From contig NZ_CP107989.1 in NCBI RefSeq assembly GCF_041435015.1, forward strand, positions 682,001-746,000: DNA of 64,000 nt, written 5' to 3'. Under the pieces are notes generated by a model, which saw only the letters and a list, made by a program, of their open reading frames with translations, had not been told where the DNA came from and made no database searches. Numbering within the stretch: position 1 is the first letter of the stretch; each line of letters starts with the position of its first letter. The translations under genes and the position numbers were made by a program. Shown one piece after another: positions 24,346 through 32,051 of the stretch. Source of the DNA: Streptomyces canus (GTDB lineage: Bacteria > Actinomycetota > Actinomycetes > Streptomycetales > Streptomycetaceae).

Positions 24346-25137
24346 ATGAACACAACACCTTTCACATCTGGCCTGAGCGAGAACGCCGTGATGATCACGC
24401 GCGTCGCGGACAGGCAATGGCATGCACTGGATGACGACCTCGTGGTCGGCCGCGGGCATGCGCATCATCGACCCGACGGACGCTTGTTCGTCAGCATCGA
24501 CGCCTGGCACGACTCCATCTTCGACCGGCTCGCCGAGACGATGCTGGCGGAACTACCGGCCCCGCTGTACACCGTGGTCGACGAGGCCGACGTCGAGCTG
24601 ACGGCCGGCTGGCGACGGGCCGGCTTCACGGTCCGGCGCCGTGAGTGGGAGTACGTCGTGCCGACCGACCCGCAGGTCACGGGGCTCGAAGCCGTCACGC
24701 CGCCTGCGGGCGTGACGATCGTGCCCGCCGGTCAGGCGGACGAGGGTCTGCTGCGGGCGGTGGACCGCGCGATCCGTGACGAAGTCGAGGCGACCGTTGG
24801 GTGGCAGTCCATGCCTGCGGAGGTGATCCCCCGGCTCGAAGGCGACACCATCGTGGACCCCTCGAAGTACGCGGTGGCCGCGGCGCCCGACCGCTACCTG
24901 GGTCTGATCCGGGTGGTGAGGGTGAAGCGACCGCGCATCGGGCTGGTCGCGGTCCGGTCCGCCGAGCAGCGCCGAGGCATCGCGCGGGCTCTGCTGGCCC
25001 ACGCGCTGGGGACACTGCACCGCTCCGGCGCCGCCGCGGCCTGGACCGAGGTCCAGGAGTCCAACCACGCGACCTCGGCGCTGCTCGGGGGCATCGGCGC
25101 CCAGCCGATGAGCAGCAACCTGGAGCTGGTGCGATGA
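24346..25137 (+). CDS. GNAT-family N-acetyltransferase
   Basis: A 263-residue protein. The C-terminal half is a GNAT fold with the acetyl-CoA loop [18 protein letters not shown] near 205-222 followed by [23 protein letters not shown]. The N-terminal 120 residues resemble a second, degenerate acetyltransferase-like half. I chose ATG 24346 because GGGAGGAG lies six bases upstream. The stop overlaps the start of a second IF-1 gene. GNAT enzymes acetylate aminoglycosides, ribosomal proteins, tRNA-related or small amine substrates; the leader and the IF-1 neighbour point to a translation-linked role, but the substrate is unknown. Confidence 0.75.
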   Translation: MNTTPFTSGLSENAVMITRVADRQWHALDDDLVVGRGHAHHRPDGRLFVSIDAWHDSIFDRLAETMLAELPAPLYTVVDEADVELTAGWRRAGFTVRRREWEYVVPTDPQVTGLEAVTPPAGVTIVPAGQADEGLLRAVDRAIRDEVEATVGWQSMPAEVIPRLEGDTIVDPSKYAVAAAPDRYLGLIRVVRVKRPRIGLVAVRSAEQRRGIARALLAHALGTLHRSGAAAAWTEVQESNHATSALLGGIGAQPMSSNLELVR

Positions 25138-25358
25138 CGAAGCACAAGAACGTCATCGAAGTCGAGGGCAGGGTCGTCGAGTGCCTGCGCAGCGCCATGT
25201 TCACCGTGGAGCTCGAGAACGGCCACCAGGTGCTCGCGCACATCAGCGGGAAGATCCGCAAGAACTACATCAAGATCATGCTGGAAGATCGGGTGCTGGT
25301 GGAGCTCCCGCCGTACGACCTGACGCGCGGCCGGATCGTGTTCCGGTACCGGAACTAG
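25134..25358 (+). CDS. infA: Translation initiation factor IF-1 paralogue
   Basis: A 74-residue S1/OB-fold protein. It reads [39 protein letters not shown] and [15 protein letters not shown], which is a full-length IF-1. It differs from the usual actinobacterial housekeeping form at its N-terminus (MTKHKN instead of MAKKQG) and in several surface positions. The housekeeping copy normally lies in the ribosomal protein operon with rpmJ, which is not here, so this is probably a second copy. It is translationally coupled to the acetyltransferase through ATGA. Confidence 0.85.
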   Translation: MTKHKNVIEVEGRVVECLRSAMFTVELENGHQVLAHISGKIRKNYIKIMLEDRVLVELPPYDLTRGRIVFRYRN

Positions 25359-25388
25359 CGGCAATCGGCACCCTCCGCGACATCTGAT

Positions 25389-25427
25389 CCTTGCCCCGGT
25401 CAAAGGCTTTCCGTGACCGGGGCAAGG
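25389..25427 (+). terminator. Terminator after the IF-1 paralogue
   Basis: A perfect 14-base-pair stem, CCTTGCCCCGGTCA with its complement, closes an 11-base loop, 30 bases after the infA stop codon. It closes the acetyltransferase-infA unit. Confidence 0.8.
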
Positions 25428-25502
25428 TCATGGCTTCGGGGTGAACTGGGAAAGCTGCGTTGAAAGCGCCCGCAGCAGGCATCCCGAAAGGCCCGCAACG
25501 CC

Positions 25503-26234
25503 ATGCGCCTTACCTCTGCGACGTCGTCCGACGGCGTCTTTGAACAGCTCTTTCTCCTCGGCGACATACCTGGGGTGCTATGGACTCCACGAGGTGCCGA
25601 CCGAACCCGCCCCCTGATCGCATTGGGGCACGGCGGCGGTCAGAACAAGAAGGCCCCTGGCATCGTGGACCGCGCACGCCGTTTTGTGGCCGAATGCGGT
25701 TTCGCCGTGGTGGCAGTCGATGCCCCCAGCCACGGTGACCGGCCGGAACACAAGGAGTTCACCCGGATTGCTACCGAGTACGAGGCGCGGCTTGGCGCCG
25801 GTGAGGGACTGGCCCCGCTGATCGCCGGCTTCCAGTCGCTCGTTGTCCGCCAGATGGTGCCGGAATGGCAGACAGTCCTCGACGCGGTCCAGAAGCTCAG
25901 TCACGTTGGCAGTGGCCCCGTTGGCTACTGGGGGGTGTCACTGGGCTGCGTCCTCGGCGTCCCGCTTGTCGCCGCCGAATCCCGGATCCGAGCGGCGGTG
26001 CTGGGCCTGGCCGGTGCCGAGGTGTCAGCCGAGACCGCCGCGCGGATAACCGTCCCGGTGGAGTTCCTCGTGCAGTGGGACGATGAGCGAGTGCCACGGG
26101 CCCAGAGCCTGGCACTGTTCGACGCCTTCGCCTCAACCGAGAAGACGCTGCACGCCAACCCCGGCAAGCACGGTGAGGTCCCGGCATTCGAGATGGACAG
26201 CACGCTACGTTTCTTCGCCCGGCACCTTGGCTGA
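25503..26234 (+). CDS. Alpha/beta hydrolase, dienelactone hydrolase-like
   Basis: A 243-residue serine hydrolase. It has the oxyanion segment LGHGGGQNKK near 40, the nucleophile elbow GVSLG near 143, Asp in QWDDERVP near 190 and the catalytic His in NPGKHGEVP near 222. There is no signal peptide, so it acts in the cytoplasm. The binding site is weak (GAAAGG about 12 bases upstream). It is a stand-alone gene with no pathway partner nearby. Confidence 0.72.
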   Translation: MRLTSATSSDGVFEQLFLLGDIPGVLWTPRGADRTRPLIALGHGGGQNKKAPGIVDRARRFVAECGFAVVAVDAPSHGDRPEHKEFTRIATEYEARLGAGEGLAPLIAGFQSLVVRQMVPEWQTVLDAVQKLSHVGSGPVGYWGVSLGCVLGVPLVAAESRIRAAVLGLAGAEVSAETAARITVPVEFLVQWDDERVPRAQSLALFDAFASTEKTLHANPGKHGEVPAFEMDSTLRFFARHLG

Positions 26235-26361
26235 TACCGCCGCCTGTACGCACTGGCCCGAGTGACCGGTTCGGGCTGTCCGGCCGGTCACGTACGGAGC
26301 CAGATGGTGAGGGCTGCGGTGGTGGACGAACCGGTCGCATGAACGGACGAACCCTGATCGC

Positions 26362-26835
26362 TCAGTCCGTGACGAACGGGGTGTATCCGACGGGGACCTC
26401 GGTGACCTGCAGGTCGGCAAAGAGCAGGGTCAGCCGGTGAGCGTCGGTTTCGATGAGGACATCGTGGAAGTCGATCCCCAGGGCATGCGACCAACGGCGA
26501 GCCGCATCCGACGGCGGAAGCAGCTTTGCGCCTGGATACATCGCATGCCACTTCACGCCCCAGACGAATCCGTCGAGGTCCACGCCGGTCTCATGGTCGA
26601 TGAGTCGGTCGTCCATCGAACGTTGCCACGTCTCGGCCGGTACTGACGTATCGCATCGGGCCTCGACGCAGAATCGGAAGAGATACCGCAGGTATGACGG
26701 CTCGACCCCAGTGCCCGGAGCCGCCGTCATGTAGACGATGACCTCGTAGTCACGCATGTACGTGGTGTAACCGTGGTGCACGACGCCATGATCGAAGCTC
26801 TCGTCCAGCATCTGTTCAAGTGCTGCTGCGTCCAT
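26362..26835 (-). CDS. YxiG-like domain protein of unknown function
   Basis: A 157-residue soluble protein. DHGVVHHGYTTYMRDYEVIVYM at 16-38, YLRYLFRFCVEARCDT and DGFVWGVKWHAMYPGA resemble YxiG-like proteins, small cytoplasmic proteins sometimes found near toxin loci. No toxin is adjacent. The function is unknown. Confidence 0.55.
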   Translation of the reverse strand: MDAAALEQMLDESFDHGVVHHGYTTYMRDYEVIVYMTAAPGTGVEPSYLRYLFRFCVEARCDTSVPAETWQRSMDDRLIDHETGVDLDGFVWGVKWHAMYPGAKLLPPSDAARRWSHALGIDFHDVLIETDAHRLTLLFADLQVTEVPVGYTPFVTD

Positions 26836-26855
26836 GGCGCCGTTCTACCTCAAGC

Positions 26856-26916
26856 CCCGGACTCCCCGACAAGCAGCGACGGCTGCATGGGGAGCAGAGA
26901 TCACCGGGAGTCCGGG
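26856..26916 (-). terminator. Hairpin between the xylanase 3' end and the YxiG-like gene
   Basis: An outer 11-base-pair stem (CCCGGACTCCC and its complement) flanks an inner set of repeats, CTCCCC/GGGGAG and GCAGC/GCTGC. The element starts two bases beyond the xylanase stop codon and fits a terminator for that leftward gene. Confidence 0.6.
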
Positions 26917-26917
26917 T

Positions 26918-28228
26918 TCAGCGGATCACGAACGTCATCATGCTTCGAGCGGGGAGCGTGACGGTGAAGGAGCCGTTCGATACGGCGGTCGTCCCCTGGG
27001 ACGCGACGTTCCTGCCGGCGTCGGTCAGCCAGGACGAGACACTGGGCCCGGCGCTGTTCGCCAGGGTGAACTGCTGACTCACCGCGGCGGCCGCCTTGTT
27101 GACGGCGACGACGACCGTGGAGCCGCCGCCCCGGTACGCCGAGACGTAGACATCCGTTGCCGGCTTCGCCGTCGCCTCGACCCGCACATACCCGGGTCGG
27201 ACAAACCTGGCGAAGTGCGCCATGATGGCGCCGCGCTTGCTGATCTTGCCGTCCTCGCGCATGGGGCCGTAACTGCGCCGGATGTACCACCAGATGTAGG
27301 CCTGGAACTCGGCGTCCACCATGGCGCGATGGATGTGCTCCCCCACGTCGAGTGCCTGGGGCCAGAGGTCCGCCGAATCCGTGCTGTTGGGGTAGTAGAC
27401 CTCCGTCATCCAGAGTTCTTTGCCCGCGCCCTTCTGCTTGAAGAGGGGGTAAGGGAAGTTGGCGAACGGCGTGCCGTAAAGATGAGCCCCGATGATGTCC
27501 ACGTTGGCGAGTGCCGCCGAGTCGTTGAGGATCGGGTCCGACATGTTCCTCAGGTACTGGAAGGACTCCGGCGCGATGACCCTGGTGCCGATGGAGCCGG
27601 CGTTCTCCCGTAAGAAGCGAACCATTTCGGTGGGGGTCCACCACGTCCAGTCCTGCGCGTAATCGGGCTCGTTCTGCACGGATATGCCGTACAGATTCAC
27701 TCCGTTGTTCCGCAGGTACGTGGTGAAGTCGTTCAGGTGCTGGGCGTAGGCGCCGTACATGTCGTACCTGAGGCGTCGCGCGTTGGTCTGGCTGCCGTGG
27801 ACGAAGGTCTCGACCATGGAGGCGGGCGGATTCCACGGCGAGGCGATGACGGTGGCCCCGAGTTCGACCGCGCGCTTCGCCGTCGCCAGATCGCGGTTCC
27901 AGGCCGCCCGGTCCTCGGGTACCGGGATTCTCAGCAGGGAGAACCCGAGCCTTTCGTCTCCGGTCCCGAACGCCGTGTCCCGCTGGGCCGCTGTGAGTTC
28001 GCCGATCCAGGCTGCATGGCTCATGCCGCCGAAGCCACGGATCGTCTGCCGCGTTGCCGACGGGTCGATGACCGCCGTGGCGGCAGCCGTCACCGCCCCG
28101 GCATCAGAGGCTCTCGCTACCGACGTCGCGGCGGTGAGGACGGGCAGGGCCCCTAATGTCGCCAGGACGGTCCTGCGGCTCGTCGAGCTCTTCTCCCCGG
28201 TCAACGGCTCATTCCGATTCTGCGTCAC
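26918..28228 (-). CDS. xynC: Secreted GH30 subfamily 8 glucuronoxylanase
   Basis: A 436-residue exported endoxylanase. The N-terminus has SRRTVLATLGALPVL, a twin-arginine-type signal, ending near ARA at 38-40. The (beta/alpha)8 domain carries the acid/base Glu187 in SVQNEPDY and the nucleophile Glu276 in WMTEVYY. WTWWTP at 195 and YIWWYIRRSYGPM at 311-323 are subfamily 8 hallmarks; the arginine and tyrosine there bind the glucuronosyl side chain of glucuronoxylan. The C-terminal beta domain starts RPGYVRVEAT. There is no added binding module. The GTG start has AGGAGG four bases upstream. A CebR-type operator lies just before it. Confidence 0.88.
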   Translation of the reverse strand: MTQNRNEPLTGEKSSTSRRTVLATLGALPVLTAATSVARASDAGAVTAAATAVIDPSATRQTIRGFGGMSHAAWIGELTAAQRDTAFGTGDERLGFSLLRIPVPEDRAAWNRDLATAKRAVELGATVIASPWNPPASMVETFVHGSQTNARRLRYDMYGAYAQHLNDFTTYLRNNGVNLYGISVQNEPDYAQDWTWWTPTEMVRFLRENAGSIGTRVIAPESFQYLRNMSDPILNDSAALANVDIIGAHLYGTPFANFPYPLFKQKGAGKELWMTEVYYPNSTDSADLWPQALDVGEHIHRAMVDAEFQAYIWWYIRRSYGPMREDGKISKRGAIMAHFARFVRPGYVRVEATAKPATDVYVSAYRGGGSTVVVAVNKAAAAVSQQFTLANSAGPSVSSWLTDAGRNVASQGTTAVSNGSFTVTLPARSMMTFVIR

Positions 28229-28250
28229 GTTTCCTCCTCTGAAATGACTG

Positions 28251-28264
28251 TGGGAGCGCTCCCA
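28251..28264. promoter_or_regulatory. CebR-type LacI-family operator
   Basis: A perfect 14-base palindrome, TGGGAGCGCTCCCA, 22 bases upstream of the xylanase start. It matches the known box of CebR, the cello-oligosaccharide-responsive repressor in Streptomyces. Such placement near the promoter/leader suggests induction of this xylanase when cellulose is being degraded. No LacI regulator gene is nearby. Confidence 0.8.
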
Positions 28265-28497
28265 CCAACAGTAATGACTTCACACGTGCCGTTTTCGACG
28301 GGAGGCGCTGTGGGAATGTCGCCCAGCCAGCACTCAACGACTCGGCAAGACATCAACGCCGTTCGATATCGTGAACACCGTCCAAGTGGCGGACCTGTCG
28401 AAAGTTAACGACGCCACTCACCGCGGTCAACCCCCTCGACGCGTACGGCCACCTCGGCACCGCGCGAGTCAACCAACCGCCCCAGGACCCGCTCTCG

Positions 28498-29457
28498 TCA
28501 CCCCTCGGACGCGGAGTCGCGAGCCGCGCTTCCGGGCTGTCGCACTGCCTGGCGGGCTGCCTCACGCAGGGCGGAGACGGCCGGTGCGTTGCGGTGGTCC
28601 GGAAGCCAGGCGAGTTCGCCCGTCGAGAGACCCAGTTCCGGGCAGTCGACGTAGATGATGCCGGCGCGCGGGTACAGGCGGCGGGCCGCGGAAGGCAGGA
28701 AGGTGATCGCCCTGCCTTGGGTGACGGCGAGGACCATGGCCTCGGTGTCCCTGACGACCGGGCCGAAGCGGACCGTTGTGCCGTCCGGGCGGGGATTGAC
28801 CGTCAGGTGGTTCCACCATGACCGGGGCACTTCCGGCGGCATGTCGACGACCGCGCGATCGGCGAGATCGTCGAGCGTGAGGGTGTCCCGGCCGGCGAGC
28901 GGGTCGTCGGCGGACAGACAGACCACCCGCGTCTCGGTGGCCAGTTGCAGGGACTGGATCCCGCCGGGCAGGGGTCCGCGGAGGAAGGCGGCGTCGACCT
29001 CCCCGGTGAGCAGAGTGCTGAACATGTCGACGAAGGTCAGATTGCGGACCTCGATCTCGAGGTCCGGATGCGTTCCGCGGAGGTGGGAGAGAATGGCCTG
29101 GGCGTAGGGCATGGCCGCCTCGGCCCCGAGGCTGCCGATCCTCAGGAGCCCACGCGCCGCGCCGGCATGACGGTCGGCCGCCTGGCGCAACCGGGCCATG
29201 GCATCGACCACTGCCCCGGCCTCCTCGGCGATGGACCGGCCGACCGCGGTGAGCCGCACATTCCCGCCGCCGCGCTCGACGAGTACGACACCGAGCCGCT
29301 GTTCCAACGACCGGATCTGCTGGCTGAAGGCGGGCTGAGTGACGTAGACCCGCGCTGCCGCGCGCCCGAAGTGAAGCTCCTGCGCGAGAACGAGAAAGAG
29401 CCGGAGTTGGTGGAAGCTGGGCTCTCGTTTGGCACCGGATCCGCCACCAGGACTCAT
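28498..29457 (-). CDS. LysR-type transcriptional regulator
   Basis: A 319-residue regulator. The winged helix (residues about 13-72) reads FHQLRLFLVLAQELHFGRAAARVYVTQPAFSQQIRSLEQRLG, a strong LysR signature. A periplasmic-binding-type effector domain follows from about 95. No Shine-Dalgarno is visible before the ATG and the upstream 20 bases are AT-rich, so a leaderless transcript is possible. It is divergent from the winged-helix gene at 29621. The target is unknown. Confidence 0.85.
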   Translation of the reverse strand: MSPGGGSGAKREPSFHQLRLFLVLAQELHFGRAAARVYVTQPAFSQQIRSLEQRLGVVLVERGGGNVRLTAVGRSIAEEAGAVVDAMARLRQAADRHAGAARGLLRIGSLGAEAAMPYAQAILSHLRGTHPDLEIEVRNLTFVDMFSTLLTGEVDAAFLRGPLPGGIQSLQLATETRVVCLSADDPLAGRDTLTLDDLADRAVVDMPPEVPRSWWNHLTVNPRPDGTTVRFGPVVRDTEAMVLAVTQGRAITFLPSAARRLYPRAGIIYVDCPELGLSTGELAWLPDHRNAPAVSALREAARQAVRQPGSAARDSASEG

Positions 29458-29620
29458 AAACGAAAGTTTATCGACAAGAAGGTCATCCTCTCCCAGCTCT
29501 CGGCTTTCCCCTCCAGACCCACTACATCAGGATCTATGGGGTCGACTTGGCCGACGGCTCAGCCCCGCGGTCGACCCCTTCCCGTCTCATCCGTCCGCAC
29601 CTGCCTTCGCAAGGAGCCAC

Positions 29621-30631
29621 TTGCTTCGTATCCACTTCGGCTGGCGCGATCTGCAGAACATCCGGATCGCTCAGCAGCCCGAACCCCTGTGGGAGTTGAT
29701 GTGCGCGGTATGCCGCCTCCAGACGTCTCAGGGGCTTGTGGAGTTCGGGCACTGGCGCCGCGAGACAGGTCAGCGGCTGTCGCGGGACCGACGGGCCTCA
29801 CATGCCCTGCACACCCTGCGCACCGTCATCCCGGCCTCCGGCTACATCCCCGACTTCCTCACGCCTTCGGTCACGGGCGAGTGCCTGGAGGCGGGGCTCG
29901 ACCAACTACGGGCGACGCCCCGTGACCGATTAGCCGCAGAACTGACGCGGTTCGCCGACACGAGGCCGGTACCGGGCTGGATACGCGGCCCCCACGAACC
30001 GGCCGTCGCCTCGCTCAAACTGGTCTCCGACGCTCTACGGGCCTCGTTCCGGACACTCCTGGAACCCCACTGGCGGCACGTCCGTTCGGCGGTGGTCGAC
30101 GACGTCGCGGTCCGCACGCGCGCCGTGCTCGGCGGAGGCAGCGCCGCCCTGCTGGGGGGCCTGCGCCCCTACGCGCGCTGGAACCCGCCGTATCTGGACG
30201 TCGACTATCCCGTCGACCGGGAGCTGCGGCTGGAAGGCCGAGGCCTGACGCTCGTGCCGTCGTACTTCTGCTGGCGCAGACCCACGGCCCTTGCTGATCC
30301 CGGCCTCGATCCGGTCCTCGTCTACCCCGTCATGAAGCAGCCGCTCGACATCGCGCGAGCCGGCGAGGAACGGCTGGAACGACTGCTCGGGCGGACGAGG
30401 AGCGCGGTTCTCGTCGATGTGGCCGGTCATCGCACTCGTACGACCACCGAACTGGCGCGGGCTCTCGGGCTCGCCCCGGCCAGTGCGAGCTATCAGATAG
30501 GCGTCCTGCGCGGTGCGGGACTCGTCGTCAGCAGGCGCGACGGCAAGCACGTCGAGCACACGGCGACGCCACTGGCCCTCAACCTGCTGGCCGGCACCGG
30601 TTCGACGTTTCGAAGGGGATCGAAAACATAG
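29621..30631 (+). CDS. ArsR-like winged-helix regulator (DUF5937-type)
   Basis: A 336-residue protein. Residues 1-235 form an N-terminal domain beginning LLRIHFGWRDLQNIRIAQQPEPLWEL, seen before the DNA-binding domain in a family of Streptomyces regulators. The last 85 residues contain TTELARALGLAPASASYQIGVLRGAGLVVSRRDGKHVEH, an ArsR-type winged helix. I chose TTG 29621 because AAGGAG is four bases upstream and the protein-like sequence begins there. It has no metal-binding cysteines. Its divergent neighbour is a LysR regulator. Confidence 0.7.
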   Translation: MLRIHFGWRDLQNIRIAQQPEPLWELMCAVCRLQTSQGLVEFGHWRRETGQRLSRDRRASHALHTLRTVIPASGYIPDFLTPSVTGECLEAGLDQLRATPRDRLAAELTRFADTRPVPGWIRGPHEPAVASLKLVSDALRASFRTLLEPHWRHVRSAVVDDVAVRTRAVLGGGSAALLGGLRPYARWNPPYLDVDYPVDRELRLEGRGLTLVPSYFCWRRPTALADPGLDPVLVYPVMKQPLDIARAGEERLERLLGRTRSAVLVDVAGHRTRTTTELARALGLAPASASYQIGVLRGAGLVVSRRDGKHVEHTATPLALNLLAGTGSTFRRGSKT

Positions 30632-30689
30632 CGGCCCATGCAGGTGCGTGGCACTCTTTTTGCAACCGTTGTCGACCAGGGAGAACCAC

Positions 30690-30803
30690 ATGGGGCGTGC
30701 CGTCAAGGCTGCGCTGATCGCGCTCTTGGTGCTCGGCTGTTGCTCCGTCATCGCTACCCGGTCGGCACCACCACCCCAGAGCGTGACGATGACGGCGCCC
30801 TAG
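30690..30803 (+). CDS. Very small hydrophobic peptide
   Basis: A 37-residue ORF, with GGGAGAA before the ATG. It reads MGRAVKAALIALLVLGCC and then a Pro/Thr tail. The single hydrophobic segment could be a signal or membrane anchor, and the double cysteine might be a lipobox. It lies 41 bases before another small secreted-peptide gene, so they may be co-transcribed. I do not recognise a family. Confidence 0.4.
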   Translation: MGRAVKAALIALLVLGCCSVIATRSAPPPQSVTMTAP

Positions 30804-30843
30804 CGGGTGGGAACGAAGTCAGACACGACCAATGGGGGAAAAC

Positions 30844-31029
30844 ATGAAGCTGCACAAGCGAGCGATCACCATCGTGTTCCTGGCAGCGACCGCTCTGGGC
30901 TCTCTGGGCACACCCGCCATGGCGGCACCGATGCCGTGGGAAACCAGCAAGGTCCCAGCCGTCCCGGCCCCGGCCAACGGCCAGAACGGCACCGTCACCG
31001 TCCAGTGCGGGAGTCCCTGCTACCAGTAG
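30844..31029 (+). CDS. Small secreted peptide
   Basis: A 61-residue protein with a clean Sec signal peptide (basic MKLHKR, hydrophobic core, cleavage near AMA-A at 27). The mature 34 residues are Pro-rich and end in VTVQCGSPCYQ with two cysteines, which could form a disulphide. GGGGGAAAA precedes the ATG. I do not recognise a family. It may be a morphogenetic or peptide factor, but nothing in the sequence proves this. Confidence 0.55.
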   Translation: MKLHKRAITIVFLAATALGSLGTPAMAAPMPWETSKVPAVPAPANGQNGTVTVQCGSPCYQ

Positions 31030-31048
31030 GCGCCCCGCTGTGACGGCG

Positions 31049-31708
31049 TCACGGATGGTAGATGTCCCAGCCGGTCGAGGCCGAGGGTGACGGGCTCGGC
31101 GTCGACCGCCTCACGCCGCACTGCGTGGACCCCTGCGCCGGCAGCAACCGGTGCACACCGATCCGTGCCGTCCCGAAGCGCACGTCCGCGTCCCCGGCTG
31201 TGGCCAAGTCCCCTGTCAGCCGGGGCAGTTCCGCGCCGGCCAGGGGTGTGCCCGCGTACGCCGCGACAAGGATCCGGACGCAGGTGCCGTCCCGTCCGGT
31301 GGGAAGTCCGGCCGGGAAAGCGACGGTTCGGGTTCTGCCGCCGTCCGCGGACAGTCCGTAGCGCATGACGAACGACAGCTCCGGCCTCGTCGTCGAGGCC
31401 GTGAGGGTCCAGAACTCGACCTGTACGGCGAGAGGTTGGCACAACACACGCACATCGCCCGTACGCGGTCCGCGGACGACGACCGATGCCTGTGCGTACG
31501 ACGGGTCTGCCCCGTCGGTCGTCCCGTGGAAGGCGACCGCGGCCCGCAGCCAGGCCGCCTGTGCTCGTCCCGACCAGTCGCCCGCGTCGCGGCAGCCGCC
31601 GGTCTGCGCGCCCGCGGACGCGTTCCAGCAGCCGGTCGCGAGCAGCGCGAAGGCCGCCGCGCCCGCCGACAGCACTGCGTGGCGGAAGCGGGTCTGGGTG
31701 CTGTGCAT
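31049..31708 (-). CDS. Putative lipoprotein of unknown function
   Basis: A 219-residue exported protein. The lipobox LLATGC puts the lipidated cysteine at residue 27. The mature part has paired cysteines (CRDAGDW, VLCQP, TCVRI, QCGVRR) suggesting disulphides, and a Ser/Pro tail. GGGAG precedes the ATG. It converges on the small secreted-peptide gene. No family is recognised. Confidence 0.6.
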   Translation of the reverse strand: MHSTQTRFRHAVLSAGAAAFALLATGCWNASAGAQTGGCRDAGDWSGRAQAAWLRAAVAFHGTTDGADPSYAQASVVVRGPRTGDVRVLCQPLAVQVEFWTLTASTTRPELSFVMRYGLSADGGRTRTVAFPAGLPTGRDGTCVRILVAAYAGTPLAGAELPRLTGDLATAGDADVRFGTARIGVHRLLPAQGSTQCGVRRSTPSPSPSASTGWDIYHP

Positions 31709-32051
31709 GGTCTCCCTCGATCGGAACGGGGCGGGCCACGGACGTCACGTGGTCCGGACGGCGAGCAGCCTGCTGGTGTCCTGGCCGCGGCGGGGGCCTC
31801 GATGGCCCGCTGTGTCCGTCCCGTGATCAAAGAGGAGGCCGGAGGTACGGCGGAGGACGTGCCGTCCGTCTCGTGGCAAAGGTCCGGCAGGGCCTGCCGG
31901 AAGACGGTTTGCCGATCAGCACCCCGTTTTCCGGCGATTCGTAGCCGAATTTCCCAAACAGTTGAGTGCTTGTCGTCCGCTCTTCACGCTGTGCCTGTCA
32001 AGTGCCCGACGGCCAGGCCTCGGGTCCCAGCGCTGCAGAAGCGAGACCAGC
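31709..32051. promoter_or_regulatory. Promoter region of the aminotransferase gene
   Basis: A 343-base spacer between divergent genes. The AT-richer part (about 31915-31995) should hold the rightward promoter. CCTGTCAAGTGCCC at 31994 is shared with the region before the oxoacid dehydrogenase genes (35393, CCTGTCAAGTGTCC). No other element is assigned. Confidence 0.45.
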
